Shown here one piece after another: positions 1 through 8,005 of a stretch of 64,000 nt of DNA (within the stretch, counting starts at the first letter, position 1; each line of letters opens with the position of its first letter). A program made the position numbers and the translations under genes. The notes beneath the pieces are model-generated. The model was not told the origin of the DNA. It made no database searches and was given only the letters and a program-made list of their open reading frames with translations. Location: NCBI GenBank assembly GCA_013306675.1, contig JABLUY010000069.1, forward strand, positions 84,000 to 147,999, written 5' to 3'. Source of the DNA: Thraustochytrium sp. TN22. Its lineage: Eukaryota > Sar > Bigyra > Thraustochytrida > Thraustochytriidae.

Positions 1-242
1 CCCGGCGCCGCGGGCGGAGGGCGCGGGCGCGGGCCCGGCCATGAGCAGCGCGGCGCGGGGCAGGGCAGAGCAGAGCAGGGCAGCGCAGAGCGCCTGCCTC
101 AGCGCGCGCGCGCGCGGCAGAGCGCGAACGGAGGCGGCGCGGCGGCGGCTAGCGGCGGCGGCGGGCGGCGGGCGCAGCGGCTGGCCGGCGCAGCGCGGCG
201 TGCGGCGCGGCGCGGCGCGGCGGCTGAGCGGCGCTTGGCGGG
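1..242 (+). other. upstream region of the NRPS-like gene
   Basis: Extremely GC-rich leader with CGCG and GCGGC runs directly before the first ATG of the NRPS-like gene. It probably holds the core promoter and 5' UTR. I see no TATA box and no convincing coding exon. The window edge cuts whatever lies further upstream. Confidence 0.4.
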
Positions 243-3200
243 ATGGCGATGGCGCTGCGCGGGCAGAATGGCGGGACGCGCCCCGTGCAGGACGAGGAGC
301 TCGGGCCGCAGCTGCAGGAGTGGTTCCGCGCGCAGGCGCGGCGCACGCCGGACGCGACGGCGGTGGTGAGCGAGAAGGGGTCGGTGACGTACAAGGAGCT
401 GGACGAGGCGTCGGACAAGCTGGCGGCGATGCTGATCAAGCAGGGCGTCGGGCGCGACGACTGCGTGGGCATCCTGATGCAACGGTGCAACGAGTACGCG
501 CTGGCGTACATTGCCATCCTCAAGGCGGGCGGCGGGTACATGCCGCTGGACCCGGCGTACCCGGAGCACCTGCTGCACGATGTGCTGGAGGACGCGCAGC
601 CCAAGGTGGTGCTGTGCAAGCGCGACTTCGTGGCGCGCATGCCGGAGTCGCAGACGGTGATCCTGCTGGAGTCGGCCTGGGACCAGTGCCTGCGGCCGCT
701 GACGCCTGAGGACGAGGAGAAGCTGCGCGCCGTGGACGGCAAGGACCTGGACGCGCTGGCGTACGTGGTGTACTCGAGCGGCACGACCGGCAAGCCCAAG
801 GGCATCGCGTGCCCGCACCGCGGCGCGGTGTTCTCGTACAAGTGGCGCTTCGAGCACGTGCCGTACACGGCGGGCGAGCAGGAGGTGGAGGCGTGCAACG
901 TTTTCTTCGTGTGGGAGATGCTGCGCCCGCTGCTGCAGGGCCAGACCCTCCTGGTCATCCCCGACGACGTCATCTACGACCCGCCGGCGCTCACGAGCTT
1001 CTTGGAGAAGTTCAAGGTGACGCGCATGCTCTTCACGCCGAGTCTCCTGGAGGCGGTCCTGGACTGCAAGGCGGTGGAGGCCGAGACGCTCTTTGGCCGC
1101 ATGCGCACGCTGCGCACCATCATCCTGTGCGGCGAGGTGGTCACGGTGGCGCTGCAGGAGCGCTGCAAGGCCAACTTGCCGTGGGCGGCGCTTTGGAACC
1201 TGTACAGCGTCAGCGAGTGTCACGACGTGGCGGCCATCGACCTGGCCGGCGGCGAGTACGGCACGCGCAAGTACTGCCCGGTGGGCAAGCTCTTCGAGGG
1301 CGTCGAGGCCTTTGTCATGGACGACCAGCTCGCGCCGCGGCCCGTGGGCGAGGTTGGCGAGCTCTACGTGGCCGGCCCGACGCTGGCGCGCGGTTACGTG
1401 AACCTGGGCGAGCTCACGGAGCAGCGCTTCCCGACGGTCGACGGCAAGCGCCTCTACAAGACGGGCGACCGCGCCCGCGTGCTGCCGAACCGCGAGCTGG
1501 AGATCCTCGGCCGCGTCGACTCCATGGTCAAGATCCGCGGCTACTCGGTGGAGCTGCGCGCCATTGAGGCGGCCATCATGACGCTCGACAGCCTCGTCTC
1601 CTCGTGCGTGGTCATCGTGCAGGGCGACGAGGGCGACGACAAGTTCGTCATCGCCTACGTGGTGCTGCGCCAGGGCCCTGAGGCGACCTGCCGCGCCGTG
1701 CGCCTGGCGCTCAAGAAGAAGCTCCCGCACTACATGGTGCCGGCCTTCGTGGTCGACATGGACGAGCTGCCCACGCACGCCGTCTCGGGCAAGCTCAACA
1801 AGAAGGCGCTGCCGCCCGTCGACCTGGCCACCGGCCACATCGTCGGCCGCGAGCGCAGCGTGTCCACGGAGAACGACTGCACGCTGCCGCGCAGCACGCT
1901 CGAGTTCGAGCTGCACAAGATTTGGTGCTCCATTATGAACATGCAGCAGATCGACGTCGTCTTTGATTCCTTCTTCGATATCGGCGGCCACTCGCTCCTC
2001 GCCGCGCGCCTCGTGCAGCAGATCAAGGCGGACCTCGGCCACGACGTCGGCGTCGTCGACCTCTTCGCCAACTCCACGATCGAGGCGCTCGCCGCCTTCA
2101 TCGAACGCAAGACCACGCAGGGCGGCGGCAGCGGCGACTCCATCACCTCGCTGCGCTCCACGCCCTCGCTCAAGAAGGGCCTCGATCTCAATGCCGAGGT
2201 CGACGTCTACGACGCCAGCAAGGCCATCAACGACATCGCCATGCGCGCCTTCTGGCGCTCCACGCACTTCTCCCAGGTGCGCGCGCGCGCCGTCCTCATC
2301 ACGGGCGCCACGGGCTTCCTCGGCAGCTTCATTCTCGGTGAGCTGCTCAAGAACACCGACATCGATGTGGTCTACTGCGTCGTGCGCGCCACCTCCGCCG
2401 CCGAGGCCGCCGAGCGCGTGCGCAAGACGCTCAAGGACCGCGACCTCTGGGCGCCCGAGCACGAGGCGCGCGTCGAGGTCTTCGCCGGCGATGCCTCGCT
2501 CTACCATCTCGGCCTCGACGACGATGACTACGCCGTCCTCGGCACGGGCGTCGACGTCGTCGTGCACTGCGCCGCCCTCGTCAACCTCGTCTACCCGTAC
2601 GAGGGTCTGCGCTCCGCCAACGTCATCGCCACGCGCAACGTCATCGAGTTCGCGCTCCACGGCAAGGTCAAGAAGCTCGCCTACATCTCCACCAACGGCA
2701 TCTTCCCCTTCGGCATGCAGGACTGCACCGAGGACGCCGACCTCGCGCCGCTCGCCGACCAGCTCGTCTCGGGCTACGGCCAGAGCAAGTGGGTCGCCGA
2801 GCAGCTCGTGCGTCGCGCCATGGACCGCGGCCTGCCGGCCATCGTCTTCCGCCCGGGCAACATGGGCGGCGTCGGCGCGCAGTGGAACCCGTCCGACCTC
2901 AACTTCCTCACGCTCGCCGGCTGCATTGAGGTCGGCGCCGCGCCCAACGTCAAGGGCTGGCTCATGGAGATGACCCCGGTCGACTTCGCGTCCCAGGCGA
3001 TCGTGCAGATCATCCAGGACAATGAAAACCTCGGCGCCACCTACCACATCACCAACTTCGCCGGCTGCCTGCAGGCCAACGAGTACTTTGACGCCATCCG
3101 CAACGCCGGCTACGCGCTCGAGTCCTGCTCGCTCGAGGCCTGGCGCACCAAGGTCATCAACTCGGCTGGTCCCAACACCGAGAAGCTGCGCAACGCCCTC

Positions 3201-4136
3201 CTCGGCGGCGCCGCCGCCTCCGAGGACATGCTGCGCGACGAGCCCACCTTCCGCAACGACAACTTCCGCGCCCACTGCAAGGAGAACGGCATGGTCATCC
3301 CCAAGATCAACGCCACCGTCATGCACGAGTACATCGAGGCCTGGCAGCATGCCGGCCTTGTCCCGCCGCCCGCCTCCTTCGCCGGCCGCCCGCTCATCGG
3401 CAAGGTCGTCGCAGTCACCGGCGCCTCCTCCGGCATCGGCGCCGCCATCGCGCGCGCGCTCGCGCACGCCGGCGCCAAGGTCGCCGTCGGCGGCCGCCGC
3501 CTTGACCGCCTCCAGGCGCTTGCCGAGGAGACCGCCACGCGCTCCGGCTCCCGCGTCCTCGCCTTCCGCGTTGATGTCACCGACCGCGAGCAGGTTGGCG
3601 CCTTCGTCAAGGCCTGCGAGGCCGATCTCGGCCCCATCGACATCTTCATCAACAACGCCGGCGTCATGCACTACACGCGCATCGCCGACCTGCAGGAGGA
3701 CCAGTGGAACAAGGAAGTCGACGTCAACTGCAAGGGCCTCCTGAACGGCGCTGCTGCCGTCCTGCCCTCCATGCTCAAGCGTGGCAAGGGCCACTTCATC
3801 GCCACCTCCTCCGACGCGGGCCGCAAGGTCTTCCCCGGTCTTGGCGTCTACTCCGCCTCCAAGATGTTCGTCGAGGGCTTTTGCCAGGCGCTCCGCCTCG
3901 AGAACGCCGACAAGGGCATCAAGGTCACCACCATTCAGCCCGGCGACTGCAAGACCGAGCTCCCGGCGCTCACCACCAACGAGTCCGCGCGCGCCGAGTT
4001 CGCCCAGGCCTCCCAGGATCGCGACGTCTGGCTCGACCCGGAGGACGTCGCTCGTGCCGTGCTCTTCGCTGCGTCCGCCCCGACCCACGTTGGCATCAAC
4101 GAGGTCCTTATCGAGCCCCGCGGCGCTCCGGCGTAA
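243..4136 (+). CDS. NRPS-like A-T-R-SDR carboxylic acid reductase-type enzyme
   Basis: A 1297-residue single-exon enzyme with four modules. The adenylation domain (about 15-530) carries core A3 YSSGTTGKPKG at 177-187, YKTGD at 405-409 and GKLNKKAL near 520. The thiolation domain has FFDIGGHSLL with the phosphopantetheinylated Ser584. The thioester-reductase domain has TGATGFLG at 687-694 and catalytic Tyr845/Lys849 (YGQSK). A C-terminal classical SDR has TGASSGIG at 1059-1066 and YSASK at 1203-1207. Family knowledge: this order matches the fungal NPS10 class, which activates a carboxylic acid, tethers it and reduces it to an aldehyde; the SDR may then act on the product. There is no condensation domain, so no peptide bond is expected. 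The usual amino-acid-binding Asp region reads FFVWE, so the substrate may not be an alpha-amino acid (inference). A pantetheinyl transferase must come from elsewhere. The start is the first ATG; another lies two codons downstream. Confidence 0.93.
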   Translation: MAMALRGQNGGTRPVQDEELGPQLQEWFRAQARRTPDATAVVSEKGSVTYKELDEASDKLAAMLIKQGVGRDDCVGILMQRCNEYALAYIAILKAGGGYMPLDPAYPEHLLHDVLEDAQPKVVLCKRDFVARMPESQTVILLESAWDQCLRPLTPEDEEKLRAVDGKDLDALAYVVYSSGTTGKPKGIACPHRGAVFSYKWRFEHVPYTAGEQEVEACNVFFVWEMLRPLLQGQTLLVIPDDVIYDPPALTSFLEKFKVTRMLFTPSLLEAVLDCKAVEAETLFGRMRTLRTIILCGEVVTVALQERCKANLPWAALWNLYSVSECHDVAAIDLAGGEYGTRKYCPVGKLFEGVEAFVMDDQLAPRPVGEVGELYVAGPTLARGYVNLGELTEQRFPTVDGKRLYKTGDRARVLPNRELEILGRVDSMVKIRGYSVELRAIEAAIMTLDSLVSSCVVIVQGDEGDDKFVIAYVVLRQGPEATCRAVRLALKKKLPHYMVPAFVVDMDELPTHAVSGKLNKKALPPVDLATGHIVGRERSVSTENDCTLPRSTLEFELHKIWCSIMNMQQIDVVFDSFFDIGGHSLLAARLVQQIKADLGHDVGVVDLFANSTIEALAAFIERKTTQGGGSGDSITSLRSTPSLKKGLDLNAEVDVYDASKAINDIAMRAFWRSTHFSQVRARAVLITGATGFLGSFILGELLKNTDIDVVYCVVRATSAAEAAERVRKTLKDRDLWAPEHEARVEVFAGDASLYHLGLDDDDYAVLGTGVDVVVHCAALVNLVYPYEGLRSANVIATRNVIEFALHGKVKKLAYISTNGIFPFGMQDCTEDADLAPLADQLVSGYGQSKWVAEQLVRRAMDRGLPAIVFRPGNMGGVGAQWNPSDLNFLTLAGCIEVGAAPNVKGWLMEMTPVDFASQAIVQIIQDNENLGATYHITNFAGCLQANEYFDAIRNAGYALESCSLEAWRTKVINSAGPNTEKLRNALLGGAAASEDMLRDEPTFRNDNFRAHCKENGMVIPKINATVMHEYIEAWQHAGLVPPPASFAGRPLIGKVVAVTGASSGIGAAIARALAHAGAKVAVGGRRLDRLQALAEETATRSGSRVLAFRVDVTDREQVGAFVKACEADLGPIDIFINNAGVMHYTRIADLQEDQWNKEVDVNCKGLLNGAAAVLPSMLKRGKGHFIATSSDAGRKVFPGLGVYSASKMFVEGFCQALRLENADKGIKVTTIQPGDCKTELPALTTNESARAEFAQASQDRDVWLDPEDVARAVLFAASAPTHVGINEVLIEPRGAPA

Positions 4137-4900
4137 GAAGCATCCGGCCCTCGCGACCAAACTCCTTTTGCCACGCGCGTCACTCGGGGTGAGCTCGGTG
4201 AGCAAGTTAGCATCTGCCCGCCTTTGCGCTCACATCATGGCAGAATCTTCTCGCATCGCCTTCCGTGCTTTATCGTCACCCTGGCCCCAGGCAGCGAATG
4301 CACCCACCCTCCCACCAGCTACTAGCTAGAGAGAGAAGGGGGGCGGGGGGCGGCGGAATCGGCTGCTGACCAGTGGGGAACGGCAACCACCTCCTCGGAG
4401 CACGACGGCTACGCGAGCCCATGATGGCTTGCCGAACAATTGGCACCAGTTATAGTCCCCGACATGAGCTAAATAAGATAAGAGGTCCTTGTCAACGTGG
4501 TGTCCTTTTGACCTTGATCATTTCCTTGCTCTAGCTAGCTAGCTAGCTAGAGCGACTTGCCGAACCATTGGCATCGGCGCGAGCTGGATGAGACAAGGAG
4601 TCCTTGTGTCCATTACCATCTCATTGCTGGCTCGGCGTGCCTTTGCTGGCATGGTCGAGACGCACGTCTCAGTGAGCGAAGCTTTGTGGTCGTCCCAGCC
4701 TCTGGCCGCCTGCAAACACAACACAAGGAAGGAGTCATCAAGGAGCGAGTCGAGTCGACAAGGTCTCCTTCTCTCAGTCAGCAAGGGAATGAGTCCACAA
4801 GGTTCCCTTGCCACTTCTCTGCAACAAGGTTCCCCTCATCACTTCTTTTGCTGGATTGCCTTTCGTTTGCTACATGTCGGGCTGGCTCGCGCCGCATTTC
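4137..4900. other. intergenic region with a degenerate direct repeat
   Basis: Gap between the 3' ends of the convergent NRPS-like gene and CKS1. Composition is less GC-rich than the genes. CTAGCTAG runs occur near 4322 and 4532-4551. A segment starting TTGCCGAACAATTGGCA (about 4427) is imperfectly repeated from about 4557 (TTGCCGAACCATTGGCA), each followed by an AAGGAGTCCTTGT-like stretch and TTTCCTTGCT/TCTCATTGCT. Several GTTCCCTTG/GTTCCCCTC motifs recur at 4800-4835. No coding potential was recognised. Confidence 0.45.
4427..4640. repeat. two-copy degenerate direct repeat of about 100 bp
   Basis: Copy 1 runs from about 4427 and copy 2 from about 4557. Both begin TTGCCGAAC-ATTGGCA, continue into a GAGCTRRATRAGA-like segment, then a GGTCCTTGT/GAGTCCTTGT segment, and end near TTGCT. 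A CTAGCTAG microsatellite lies between them. The copies have diverged with small indels, so this is an old duplication or a pair of short non-autonomous element remnants. No terminal inverted repeat or target-site duplication was identified. Confidence 0.4.
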
Positions 4901-5416
4901 TCAGTTTGCCTCGTCCTGGGCTTCCAGCACGGGGCCAAATTCGCTCTCGTACGCCTCGCGCTCCTCGCGCTTGAGCGCCGGGTCCACGAGGCCCGTGGTC
5001 GGGTCCGTGCCGATCGGCCGGCGGAACAGCAGGATGTGCGGCTCCGGCTTGTGAATCGCGTAGTGCTGCCACCCGCGCTGCGCATGTCGAGACGCCAGTC
5101 GGTCAACCATTCAGCCCGTCAGCTTGCGTGCTCATTCTCTCGTCCGGAGTCGCGCGCGCGACGCCAACCTACGCTCTGCTGGATGTGGAACCCGCGCCAC
5201 TCCTGCTCCTCCAGGAGCCGGTCCTTGGGGAAGTGCTTGGCGATCTCCTTGGGGCAAATCACATGGCGGTACGAGTCTGCGAAGCATCGCGGCGTCAGTC
5301 TCTCCTTCCTCCCGCACGCCGAGGCCCAGCCCAACTGCTCCGAGCGAAAGCCACCTACAGATGCCATCCGTGTACCGGTCGCTGTACTCGATGCGCGAAG
5401 CGGCGTCGTGCGGCAT
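4901..5416 (-). CDS. CKS1: cyclin-dependent kinase regulatory subunit CKS1/Suc1, three exons
   Basis: Complement of exons 5416..5359, 5276..5173 and 5077..4901, joined into 112 residues. Donors are GTAGGT in both introns (82 and 95 nt), acceptors TTCGCAG and GCGCAG, and both introns have a CTGAC-like branch site. The joined protein reads [20 protein letters not shown] at the N-terminal strand, then [19 protein letters not shown], then [13 protein letters not shown]. These are the hallmark CKS residues: the phosphate-binding Arg of YRHV, the EW and QQSRGW segments, and the HxPEPH beta-hinge. Family role: it binds CDK and a phosphorylated substrate site to promote multisite phosphorylation. An acidic tail of about 35 residues after the core is longer than in animals. 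No intact single frame exists without splicing. Confidence 0.93.
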
Positions 5417-6614
5417 CCTTCCTGCTCTCCCTGCCTGCGACGTTCGCTGCGTTAGTCCTCGGCCCTCGCGCAGCGCTCCTCCTCGGACACGTTCTCGGCG
5501 TGCGCGCGGGACTTGGCAACCAGGGGCTTGCTTTGCTTGCTTGCCAAGCCCGCCCGCGGCGCCGCCGCCATCCGTCGGCTCGCCGCCTTGCCGCGCCTGC
5601 CCGCGCGGAGGAGGGCGACGGCGCGCCGCGCGTCGGGGCGCGCCGCGCCCCGCGCCGCCGCGCGCCGCCGCCTTGCCGCGCCGCGCTGCGCGCGCGCACG
5701 CACCTGGTCGCCGTCGTTGCCTGTCTGCCGCGGTCGTTTCATGCGCGCGCTTTTCGGACGCGCCGGCCGGCGTTTTGCACGCATTCTGGACGCCCGCGCG
5801 CTCGGCGGTTGCGCACGAGCGCGGCCGCCGACTCGGACCCGCGCCGGCCGGGCGAGCCCGAGCTCAGGCTGGCTGCAGTGACGTGACGTGACGCCAACGA
5901 ACGAACGACGCAGAGTGGGCCTGGCTGGCTGCGACTTCTTCGGCCTGGGACGCAGAGACATTTGGCTGCTCAATGTCAGGTAGATGGCAAGACGAGCTTC
6001 GTGAGGAGCGACGCGGGACCTGACTTCTTTCTGCCTTGTTCGCCTGCCTGCCGGCCCGGCTGGCGGGAGTAACACCACTTGCCAAGCTCGAAGAGGCCTT
6101 TCGAAGGCTTTCAAAGGCTTTCGACGTTCTTCGTCGTCCATCAAGCAAGCTCAGAGCGACCAGCCGAGGCTTGATGCTCTCGCCGTTCCCGCCCACGACA
6201 CCCTCGGACCACCACCATTATCTCTAGCTCCGCCTCCACCTGTCCTCCTGCCGCGCACGTGCGATCCCGCGTCGCTCTGCGTCGTCCTCCCGCCCGCCCC
6301 GTCCACCCCGAGCGCCCTGTTCCGAGCGGGTCCCTGTCCAGTCCGCAGCGCAGCGGCGCCTCTGCGCCGGCCCCTCCCCTCCGCCCTGCCCGCAAAGCAG
6401 CGCCGCGTCGCCGCCGCGCCCGTCCCGCCGCCCGTCGCCGCGGTGCGTATACGCGCTGCGCGCGGCGCCCTCGGGGTGCAGGTCGCGGCAGAAGCGGCGC
6501 GCAGTCGCGATTTGTGGTGTCCGGCGGCGTGCGGCTGCGCGGTGGCCGCGACAGGCAGGCAATCAATCATTAGAATCAAAGTCGCCGGGCGGTCGGGCGG
6601 CGGCGCGACGCGCG
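5417..6614. other. divergent intergenic region between CKS1 and mS33
   Basis: About 1.2 kb separates the divergently transcribed CKS1 and mS33-like genes. It holds extremely GC-rich blocks (5560-5880 and 6240-6560) and a short run of GGCTTTC-type repeats near 6100-6125. Open frames here are low-complexity Arg/Ala/Pro strings on all strands and show no family signature. Most likely promoter and 5' UTR sequence for both genes. Confidence 0.4.
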
Positions 6615-7148
6615 ATGCTGGCGGGCGGGCTGCGCGCGGCCGCGGGCGGGCGGTCCCTGGCGCGGGCGGCGGGCGGCCTGGTGCGGCACGATGCGCGCGG
6701 CATGATGGCGGACGCCAAGCCGAAGCGCCGCGAGCGCGCGCGCCTCAAGCGCTGGGGCCAGGTGCTGGGCGACTCCACGGGCGAGCCGACGGTCTCGCAC
6801 GATGAGAGCGTGTTCGAGGCGCAGCAGCGCGTCTTCGGCTTCCGGGCGCCCAACTCGGGCGCCAACAAGCAGCGCAAGGAGGAGCGCTGGCATCGCATCC
6901 TCACGGTGCACAAGGGCTACTACCCGCCCACGGTCGAGCAGGTCAAGCAGTCCATCCGCGCGGACCTCAAGGAGCAGCGCCTGCGCCTGCGCCACGAGGG
7001 CGGTACGCAGGAGGAGCTCGCCAACGTCAACGCGCTGCTTGAGATCTTCAGGTACACGCCGGAGCAGGCCGCCAGGAAACAGCGCCTCATCGTGCTCAAA
7101 CGCCGCGGCAAGGGCCCGCCCAAGAAGGGCCAGGGCAAGCGCAAGTAA
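6615..7148 (+). CDS. MRPS33: mitochondrial small ribosomal subunit protein mS33-like
   Basis: A 177-residue protein. The first 30 or so residues are rich in Arg and Ala with no acidic residue until the Asp in VRHDARG, as in a mitochondrial presequence. The body has VFGFRAPNSGANKQRKEERW, then HKGYYPPT, and ends RRGKGPPKKGQGKRK. That is the mS33 pattern: an IFG..R.PTN block, a YYP block, and a C-terminal lysine/glycine tail close to KKGEGKR. Expected role: component of the mitoribosomal small-subunit head. It is longer than the animal protein (about 106 aa) because of the presequence and an insert around EEGGTQEELANVN. The call rests on short motifs, so moderate confidence. It is convergent with the RME-8 gene, leaving only 264 bp between stop codons. 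Confidence 0.72.
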   Translation: MLAGGLRAAAGGRSLARAAGGLVRHDARGMMADAKPKRRERARLKRWGQVLGDSTGEPTVSHDESVFEAQQRVFGFRAPNSGANKQRKEERWHRILTVHKGYYPPTVEQVKQSIRADLKEQRLRLRHEGGTQEELANVNALLEIFRYTPEQAARKQRLIVLKRRGKGPPKKGQGKRK

Positions 7149-7154
7149 GCGTGG

Positions 7155-7185
<31 letters not shown>

Positions 7186-7412
7186 CGGCCTGACGGGTTG
7201 CGGGCAAGTGCAAAATTGAAGAACGAAAACGAATGTGCCCTGTCGCGAGCAGGACGAAACAAAAGAAAAAAAAAGAAAGCAACAACAGAAAATTCAAAAG
7301 AGCGGAAGACGACACGAGCCGTCTGTCCATCAGCAGCTAAAAATCATCACGACTTGCTTGGCCTCCTTTCTTCTTTTTTTATAGAAACGAACCTGTAGGC
7401 AGGCTGGTGTCA
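7149..7412. other. convergent 3' UTR interval with a GAGCCT hexamer array
   Basis: Short gap between the stop codons of mS33 and RME-8. It begins with about six tandem GAGCCT-type units (7157-7186), followed by A-rich stretches (7258-7300) suitable for polyadenylation on the plus strand. No coding sequence. Confidence 0.4.
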
Positions 7413-7941
7413 TCAGACTTGCTCGGCCACGGCGTAATGCTGCCAGACCTCGTCGTGGTCCAGGGCCTCGCGCAGGCTAGGGTGCGCGACCTTGTGCAGC
7501 ACATCCACGACAGCGTAGGCAAACTCTTGCATGGGGCCCTCCTCGGGCTCCACGAGCTTGAGAAGCTCCAGGACCGGCGCGGTCCGTAATAAATGCGGGG
7601 CCAAGGCATCCAAGAGGTCCAGCACCACCTGGCGCTCCGCTTCGGCCACGTCCTTGGCGAAGAGTGAGACGAGGTGGCGGTCCAGCTCCGTATTGGAGGC
7701 GAGGTGCTCGGCCCAGCTGTCAAAGGCCAACAAGGACCGCATCACCTTGAGGTGGTCCTCGCGCTGCACAGCGCGCTGCAAATTCTCCACCAGCCGCGGC
7801 CCATAGCCCGCCGTGGATAAGGCAGCGGCCTCCTCCGGGCATCGCCCAACCATCACGGCGATGGCCCGCGCAAGCAGCGCACGCCGCTCGGCCAGCTCGC
7901 CGTCCCCGCCACCATTCGCATTGCCGTTCGTGGTGCTATCC

Positions 7942-8005
<64 letters not shown>

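Noticed and set aside
99-4205. Very long minus-strand open frame (1368 codons) opposite the NRPS-like gene
   Set aside because: Mirror of a GC-rich, codon-biased real gene. The translation is low-complexity His/Ala/Arg/Asp with no domain, while the plus strand has intact enzyme motifs.
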